Below are positions 33,271 to 38,169 of a DNA stretch of 38,169 nucleotides, piece by piece (the first letter of the stretch is position 1; every line of letters starts with the position of its first letter). This stretch comes from Polaromonas jejuensis NBRC 106434. Its GTDB lineage: Bacteria; Pseudomonadota; Gammaproteobacteria; Burkholderiales; Burkholderiaceae_C. The notes under the pieces were generated by a model. It was not told the DNA's origin and ran no database searches. It saw only the letters and a list, made by a program, of their open reading frames with translations. Made by a program: the position numbers and the translations under genes. The stretch is taken from contig NZ_BCYO01000034.1 in NCBI RefSeq assembly GCF_001598235.1, forward strand, positions 1-38,169. The letters are read 5' to 3'.

Positions 33271-35535
33271 ATGCTCAAGAGCATCGAGAAAATAAAAAGG
33301 CTCGGGGTCTATCAGAACTACAGCAAGCCTGTGGACACGCAGGAGTTCGGAGTCAAGAACCTCATTTACGGCTGGAACTACTCTGGGAAGACAACCCTCT
33401 CACGGCTATTCGCTCAGCTTGAGGCAAAGACAGCCAACCCGGACTTATCCGGATGCGAATTCTCTTTCGGTACCGACAGTGATGCGATCACCGAAAAGAA
33501 CTTCAATTGGTGCGACGTCTCCGTTCGCGTTTTCAATTCCGATTTTGTAAAGGCCAATCTGCACTTCGATGGCGGAAGCTTCAATCCCATCCTCCTGCTC
33601 GGCAAAGAATCCGAGGAAGCACAACGGAAGATCGACAAGTTGGGCGAGCGGATCAAGCGTTCTGACTCGGTTCAACGCAAGCTGCATGGCAAGTTTGAGG
33701 ATCTGAAGACACGCATCGCCCAAGCCAAGACAGAGGCTGCCAAGTTCATCCGCCAACGCTTAAAGGTTGACCCCTATACGGCCGCGCATCTGGGACAGGA
33801 TGTGCAGGCCGTGAGCATTCTCGACCCCCAGCTATTCACGGAGAAAGAACTCGCCGATGCCATTGAACTGGCATTAACGCCTGATTCCAAGAAGCCAAGC
33901 ACTGTTGATGAGCTTCACACATCTCCGGCGATTGAGGAGCTGCACAAAGAGGCCGTGACGGTACTTGCCGCGACGCCAAACTTTTCCAATACCCTGATGC
34001 ACCTCGAAGAGAACCCAGCCATAGAACGCTGGGTGCAAAGTGGCTTGCATCTGCACCCTACCGCCGGTACGTGTGAGTTTTGCGGTAACGAACTATCGCC
34101 GGCTCGTCTTGAGGAATTTCGCACTCACTTCTCGAAAGATCTGGCAGACCACAAAGAAAAGGTTGAAGGGTTGCTTGAACGAGTGAAGGCGGCAGAGTTC
34201 ATATTGACATGGCCTAAAGCCGCCGAACTCAACCCGCAATTTCGAGACAGCTACAACGTCGCCATCGATGCATTGCCGGCGGCCATCAAGGAATTCAACC
34301 AGGCGGTCAAGAAACTTGCCGGCGAAGTTCAACGCAAGGCCGATGACTCACGCAAAGCCATGGAGCCCACCCCATTACCCCAGGGCCTGGAGATGGGAAT
34401 CAAGGACGCAGCAGCAGCGGTCAATGCAATCATCAAAAAAAACAATGAGCTGGCCTCTAACTTCACGAAGGCCAGAGCTGACTCCCTGCGCAAGGCAAAG
34501 TATCACTACGTGCAGCAGTTCGTCGACGAACAGGATGCCGCCGGCCTGGAGGTGAGGAAGGATCGGCAGGTCAAGCGGTACGACCGGCTGAAGGCCTACG
34601 TCGCTAAGCTCCAGCCAGAGATCGACAGGCTTCAAGCCGAAATCAGTCAAGCTCAACAGGGCAGAGAGAAGATCAATGAACGCTTGGCTTCGATACTGGG
34701 TAGCGAGGCTGTTCAAATAAAGGTCGTCAAAGACTCAGCAGGCCAAGATCGATTTCAAATGATTCGAAAGAACGGGGCCGCTGCAAAGAACCTGAGCGAC
34801 GGGGAACGAACCGCTATTGCCTTCTCATACTTCCTTACAAAACTGCAGGAGATCAAGCCCGCAGAGTTTAAGGAGACCATCGTCTACATCGACGACCCGA
34901 TCTCAAGCTTGGACGCCAATCACATTTTTCAGGTGACTGCCGCTATACGGGCGCTGTTCTTCACACAGCAGGACAAGAACGCGCCTTGGCAAACGACTTG
35001 CAGGCAGCTCTTCGTCTCCACGCACAATTTTGAGTTCTTCAACCTGCTCAGGGAAATCAAGCCTGTAGCAAGCAAACAGGGAGCACGGCTGTTTTTGATC
35101 AAGCGAATTGCCGAGAATTCGTCAACGCTGGAGAACATGCCGGCGTCACTGGCACGCTATCAATCCGAATACCACTTCCTGTTCGAAGTCATTCATCGGT
35201 TCAATCAGGCTCCGGACAAGACCGCTCACGACGTGCTGATGTTGCTCCCGAATGCGATGAGGCGATTCGTCGAGCTCTACACCTACTCCAGGCTTCCTGG
35301 CCCGAAGGATGCAGAGCAGGTTGACGAACGCGCAGAAGTTCTTTTCGGCGTCGAGCGGGCGAAGCGAATCCTGAAGATCTTCCACTACTTCAGTCACGGC
35401 AACACGCTTGATCGGCTTGCGGGCAACAACGAACTGATCTTTGATCTGGAGCATGCCGTCAGGGATCTGATCGATGCCATAACGGAAAAGGACAGGCCGC
35501 ACATGGACGCCCTGATTGCATCGACTCAGCCCTGA
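33271..35535 (+). CDS. RloC/PrrC-like ABC-type ATPase with zinc-hook motif and candidate anticodon-nuclease C-terminus
   Basis: 754 aa. AAA_13/SMC-like ATPase: Walker A GWNYSGKTT (34-42), coiled-coil halves around a lone Cys268-x2-Cys271-Gly (CEFCG) that resembles the zinc hook of RloC and Rad50, ABC signature LSDGERTAIAF (508-518), Walker B VYIDDPISSLD (Asp541/Asp542) and H-loop STHNFEFF (His585). The C-terminal about 150 residues carry Arg664-x3-Glu668 (RRFVE) and HYFSHG (His705, His709). This resembles the Arg-x3-Glu...His triad of the PrrC/RloC tRNA anticodon nuclease, though the Glu-His spacing is a little longer. Start: ATG at 33271 after GGGAGGA. It lies 4 bases before the nuclease-NTPase gene. 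GC is clearly lower than in the metabolic genes. Likely a phage-defence effector; tRNA cleavage is inferred. Confidence 0.82.
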   Translation: MLKSIEKIKRLGVYQNYSKPVDTQEFGVKNLIYGWNYSGKTTLSRLFAQLEAKTANPDLSGCEFSFGTDSDAITEKNFNWCDVSVRVFNSDFVKANLHFDGGSFNPILLLGKESEEAQRKIDKLGERIKRSDSVQRKLHGKFEDLKTRIAQAKTEAAKFIRQRLKVDPYTAAHLGQDVQAVSILDPQLFTEKELADAIELALTPDSKKPSTVDELHTSPAIEELHKEAVTVLAATPNFSNTLMHLEENPAIERWVQSGLHLHPTAGTCEFCGNELSPARLEEFRTHFSKDLADHKEKVEGLLERVKAAEFILTWPKAAELNPQFRDSYNVAIDALPAAIKEFNQAVKKLAGEVQRKADDSRKAMEPTPLPQGLEMGIKDAAAAVNAIIKKNNELASNFTKARADSLRKAKYHYVQQFVDEQDAAGLEVRKDRQVKRYDRLKAYVAKLQPEIDRLQAEISQAQQGREKINERLASILGSEAVQIKVVKDSAGQDRFQMIRKNGAAAKNLSDGERTAIAFSYFLTKLQEIKPAEFKETIVYIDDPISSLDANHIFQVTAAIRALFFTQQDKNAPWQTTCRQLFVSTHNFEFFNLLREIKPVASKQGARLFLIKRIAENSSTLENMPASLARYQSEYHFLFEVIHRFNQAPDKTAHDVLMLLPNAMRRFVELYTYSRLPGPKDAEQVDERAEVLFGVERAKRILKIFHYFSHGNTLDRLAGNNELIFDLEHAVRDLIDAITEKDRPHMDALIASTQP

Positions 35536-35539
35536 CCGA

Positions 35540-37777
35540 ATGTACGACTTCCGAACGCTTTCGCCGATTGACTTCGAACTGCTTGTGCGCGACCTGCTGC
35601 AGGCGGAATTCAACATCACCATGGAGAGTTTTGGCCCAGGCAAAGATGGCGGAATCGACTTCCGCTTTGCCGTGGCGGATCAGGGTGTGGTGGTTCAGGT
35701 CAAGCATCATGTTGAGGGCGGGAGCAGGAGTCTGATTCGGGCTGCCGCCAAGGAGGATCAGAAGGTACGGAGATTGGCTCCAGGCCGATACATCCTTGCC
35801 ACGTCAATATCGCTTACGCCGGCGCTGAAAGGAAAAGTTATACAAGCGATGCCATCCGCGCCCCTAAGCGTTGGCGACGTGATAGGTCGCGAGGACTTGA
35901 ACAACCTCTTGGGAATGTATCCCCATGTATTGCGCCAGCATTTCAAGCTCTGGCTCACCAGTACAGATGTTCTCGAGCGAATCTTGCACAGCGCGGTCTA
36001 TAACAGGACAGACGCAGAACTCGCGCGCATCAAGCAACTGGTCCCCAAATTCGTCCACAACCCGAGCTTGGGTGAGGCGGAGAAGATCCTGCAAGACCGC
36101 GGAGCGCTGATCATTGCGGGCGATCCGGGTGTAGGGAAAACGACGCTTGGACGCATGTTGCTTTGGTTGCATATGGAGCAGGACTGGAAGGTTTTCGTCG
36201 TTGACGATCTTCAAGACGCAATGGCGGTGAGCACGGCCGGTGAGAAGCGGCTTCTCTTCCTCGACGATTTCCTGGGGCAGATCAGCTTAACCAATGAGTT
36301 GCTCGGCAAGGTCGACCGGCAACTACCGGTTTTCCTGGACCGACTCCGGAACAACAAGGATCTACGTTTCATCCTGACGACCAGGTCGTATCTTCTCAAC
36401 CAAGCGCAGCTTGAATCGGACAAGCTTTCGTCACCTCGCATGGCCGCGAGCGAAATGGTGTTGGACGTCGGGGTCTATACCCGCATCATCAAGGCGAAGA
36501 TTGTCTTCAACCACATCTACTTCTCAGATTTGGTCGGCGAGGAAAAGGCCAAGCTCCTGGAAGGTGACTTCTTTCTCAAGATAATTGATCATCGGAATTT
36601 CAGCCCTCGATTGATTGAACTGCTGACCTCGGCGGACTATTACTTGGTGCGGGAAGAACCCATTCAGACTACCGTGCTTCGTGTTTTGGATAACCCGGTG
36701 GAGCTCTGGGAAAGACCGTATCGAGCGCACTTGAGCGCAGATGCAAGGTGCTTGATGTGGGCGGCCTTTTTCTCCGGCTCGTATGTCTGGACGGAATATT
36801 GCTTGGAGATGTTCAAGCGTGTCGCTGCAAGCGCGGGCTATCAGGTCGCTCCATCAGAAGCAGTTGCACGCTTCCGCAATGGGCTGAAGGAGTTGAGTAG
36901 TTCGTTCGTGTCAGTCGAAGATCAGAGAATTTCGTTTGCCAACCCGGGCATTCGGGACTTCCTAAGCAGGGTAGTCATCGACGATCACCTTCTCCCTGTT
37001 GTCGTGCGAGCCGTATCGACGATCTACGAATTTCGCAGCGCATGGAGTTTCTTCAAACTTCACATCACTACGTGTCGAAATCAGTTTAGCGATGAAGTTC
37101 TGTGGGTCGAGGCTATGGGTCGCGTTCAGAACCATAGAAGCACTACGGCAATTGAATCCTTTCGACATGTCCTCGAGATGTGCGAGCACCTGCCGGGGCT
37201 CCAGATCCAGTCGGTTCTCGAAAGAGCAACGAACGACTTGAAGACCCAAGGAATTGAGGGTCGAGATCACTACGAGTGCCTGTTTTCGCTGCGACAGGTG
37301 AAGCGGCTGCAATTTCAGACAAGTGACCTACTTGATCGAGCTCGCGACGTTTTGACGGAGGCCTCCGCAAACATGCTCGCCAACATTGGTGAAGACTTGG
37401 CGATTGACGACATCACGAGCATTGCTGGCGCACTGGCCCAATTGGTGGAGTCGAAAGTGGTGCGCGACGCAGCGGCTGATGCGTTGCGAGGATTCATTCT
37501 CGGCATTGACGACAAACTTGCCGACGTCTCGTCCAGCCAAGAGCTCAACACCATTCACGAAGGACTTGTCTCCGCCGCAAGGGCATACGGCGTTGGCATC
37601 GACGAGACGCTCACCCGAGACATTGAGAACCGACGGGAAGCACTCGAAGAGCGTGAGAACGAAGCTGACGAAGCCCCTTATCAGCACACCGGCCCGCAAG
37701 CAGGGTCAGGTGATATCTCAGACTCGGAAATCCAGTCGATGTTTTCGATGATGAATGGTTATGCCGGCACTCACTGA
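35540..37777 (+). CDS. Mrr-like restriction endonuclease domain fused to STAND-type NTPase
   Basis: 745 aa. Residues 1-100: Mrr-like PD-(D/E)xK nuclease in the QxK variant, with Glu13 in DFELLVRDLL, the metal site GPGKDGGIDF (Asp40) and Gln53-x-Lys55 in VVVQVKHH. Residues about 185-300: P-loop NTPase with GDPGVGKTT (194-202), Walker B LLFLDD (Asp242/Asp243) and sensor TTRSY (Arg282), fitting the STAND class (nSTAND3-like). Residues 300-745 are helical with no repeats I can assign, probably the sensor part. The ATG at 35540 follows the stop of the upstream gene by 4 bases; a TTG at 35516 is the alternative. Shared low GC and spacing imply one operon. Probable role: target recognition triggers the NTPase, which activates DNA cleavage. 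The trigger is unknown. Confidence 0.82.
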   Translation: MYDFRTLSPIDFELLVRDLLQAEFNITMESFGPGKDGGIDFRFAVADQGVVVQVKHHVEGGSRSLIRAAAKEDQKVRRLAPGRYILATSISLTPALKGKVIQAMPSAPLSVGDVIGREDLNNLLGMYPHVLRQHFKLWLTSTDVLERILHSAVYNRTDAELARIKQLVPKFVHNPSLGEAEKILQDRGALIIAGDPGVGKTTLGRMLLWLHMEQDWKVFVVDDLQDAMAVSTAGEKRLLFLDDFLGQISLTNELLGKVDRQLPVFLDRLRNNKDLRFILTTRSYLLNQAQLESDKLSSPRMAASEMVLDVGVYTRIIKAKIVFNHIYFSDLVGEEKAKLLEGDFFLKIIDHRNFSPRLIELLTSADYYLVREEPIQTTVLRVLDNPVELWERPYRAHLSADARCLMWAAFFSGSYVWTEYCLEMFKRVAASAGYQVAPSEAVARFRNGLKELSSSFVSVEDQRISFANPGIRDFLSRVVIDDHLLPVVVRAVSTIYEFRSAWSFFKLHITTCRNQFSDEVLWVEAMGRVQNHRSTTAIESFRHVLEMCEHLPGLQIQSVLERATNDLKTQGIEGRDHYECLFSLRQVKRLQFQTSDLLDRARDVLTEASANMLANIGEDLAIDDITSIAGALAQLVESKVVRDAAADALRGFILGIDDKLADVSSSQELNTIHEGLVSAARAYGVGIDETLTRDIENRREALEERENEADEAPYQHTGPQAGSGDISDSEIQSMFSMMNGYAGTH

Positions 37778-38169
37778 TGAGTAGCTTGGTTGGCTCTTAG
37801 CGCCTTGAGTCCTTGCCCTTGGTTCAAGCCATTTTGACCGCACCCGTCGAATCAACACGGTGTTGCAGAGGTCAACAGCGCCACAACCAGCGTCCCTCCC
37901 GGGGGGATAGTACCTTCCAATGACGGCTTCAAGGCATGAACTCGTGCTGGTCGACTGACTCCAATGGGCCCTAAGGGGAAGTTCGTACTTCTCCGAAGCC
38001 GACATTCGGTGGTTAACGCCAGCGAAGTGGTCTGCTTTCACCGGAATGGTGGTCAATGATTGCCAGCATGCGCAGGCCACCTGCATGTCAGCGTCGCCGA
38101 GATGCTGGCGGTTTGTGCGGCGAGGGTTCGCAGCACGCCGCCACGCGTTCAACGATTGCGTTTGCTCCG
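37778..38169. other. No recognisable gene to the right edge
   Basis: About 390 bases. A minus-strand open frame of 144 codons (37718-38152) overlaps the end of the nuclease-NTPase gene antisense and has no recognisable domain or ribosome site. Plus-strand frames near 38080-38169 stay open to the edge but show no motif. No terminator with a T-run is visible right after the 37777 stop. Probably flanking or decayed DNA of the acquired segment. Confidence 0.45.

Noticed and set aside
32955..33422. Plus-strand open frame of 155 codons before the ATPase gene
   Set aside because: It starts inside the IS66 remnant in a different frame and overlaps the first 150 bases of the RloC-like gene, which has the ribosome site and motifs.
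37718..38152. Minus-strand open frame of 144 codons at the right end
   Set aside because: It overlaps the end of the nuclease-NTPase gene antisense, has no ribosome site and no recognisable domain, and its composition is irregular.

Overview
The window looks like chromosomal DNA of a betaproteobacterium, most likely Comamonadaceae (the Polaromonas/Variovorax/Rhodoferax/Acidovorax group). The reasons are the high GC of most of the sequence, five periplasmic receptors of the Bug (tripartite tricarboxylate) family, the many acyl-CoA enzymes, and two copies of a GCTATT-type intergenic repeat that I associate from memory with that family. Genus is not decidable by eye.

Layout. (1) 1-1326: the start of an exported protein running off the left edge, a NYN-domain nuclease-like protein, and a 64-codon remnant of a methyl-accepting chemotaxis protein. 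(2) 1462-10190: a compact minus-strand operon with a divergent LysR regulator. Its content is Bug receptor, MaoC-type hydratase, acyl-CoA dehydrogenase, family III CoA-transferase, MmgE/PrpD protein, CitE-like lyase and a second Bug receptor. This is the gene set known for itaconate breakdown (CoA transfer, hydration to citramalyl-CoA, cleavage to acetyl-CoA and pyruvate). (3) 10242-30858: a long minus-strand acyl-CoA catabolic block with three CoA ligases, an alpha-methylacyl-CoA racemase-like protein, two acyl-CoA dehydrogenases, a two-gene MaoC hydratase, three SDRs, an enoyl-CoA isomerase, an SCP-x thiolase, a fused DUF35/thiolase-like protein, a thioesterase, three Bug receptors and an AraC regulator. 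The combination resembles peroxisomal branched-chain beta-oxidation; the substrate is unknown. Three similar sites with promoter-like elements lie in front of three units of this block and look like the AraC regulon. (4) 30974-32210: a methyltransferase and a universal stress protein. (5) 32211-33270: a decayed stretch containing the 3' end of a broken IS66-type transposase gene. (6) 33271-37777: two plus-strand genes of visibly lower GC, four bases apart. They encode a RloC/PrrC-like ATPase with a zinc-hook CxxC and a candidate anticodon-nuclease C-terminus, and an Mrr-like nuclease fused to a STAND-type NTPase. They look like a horizontally acquired two-gene defence system and are the most novel item here. 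(7) 37778-38169: no recognisable gene.

The two metabolic blocks follow the same scheme: extracytoplasmic capture of an organic acid by Bug proteins, CoA activation by transferase or ligase, then oxidation/hydration and carbon-carbon cleavage. No TctA/TctB membrane subunits are present, so the receptors must work with transporters encoded elsewhere or as sensors. Functions are assigned from recognised family motifs without database searches.
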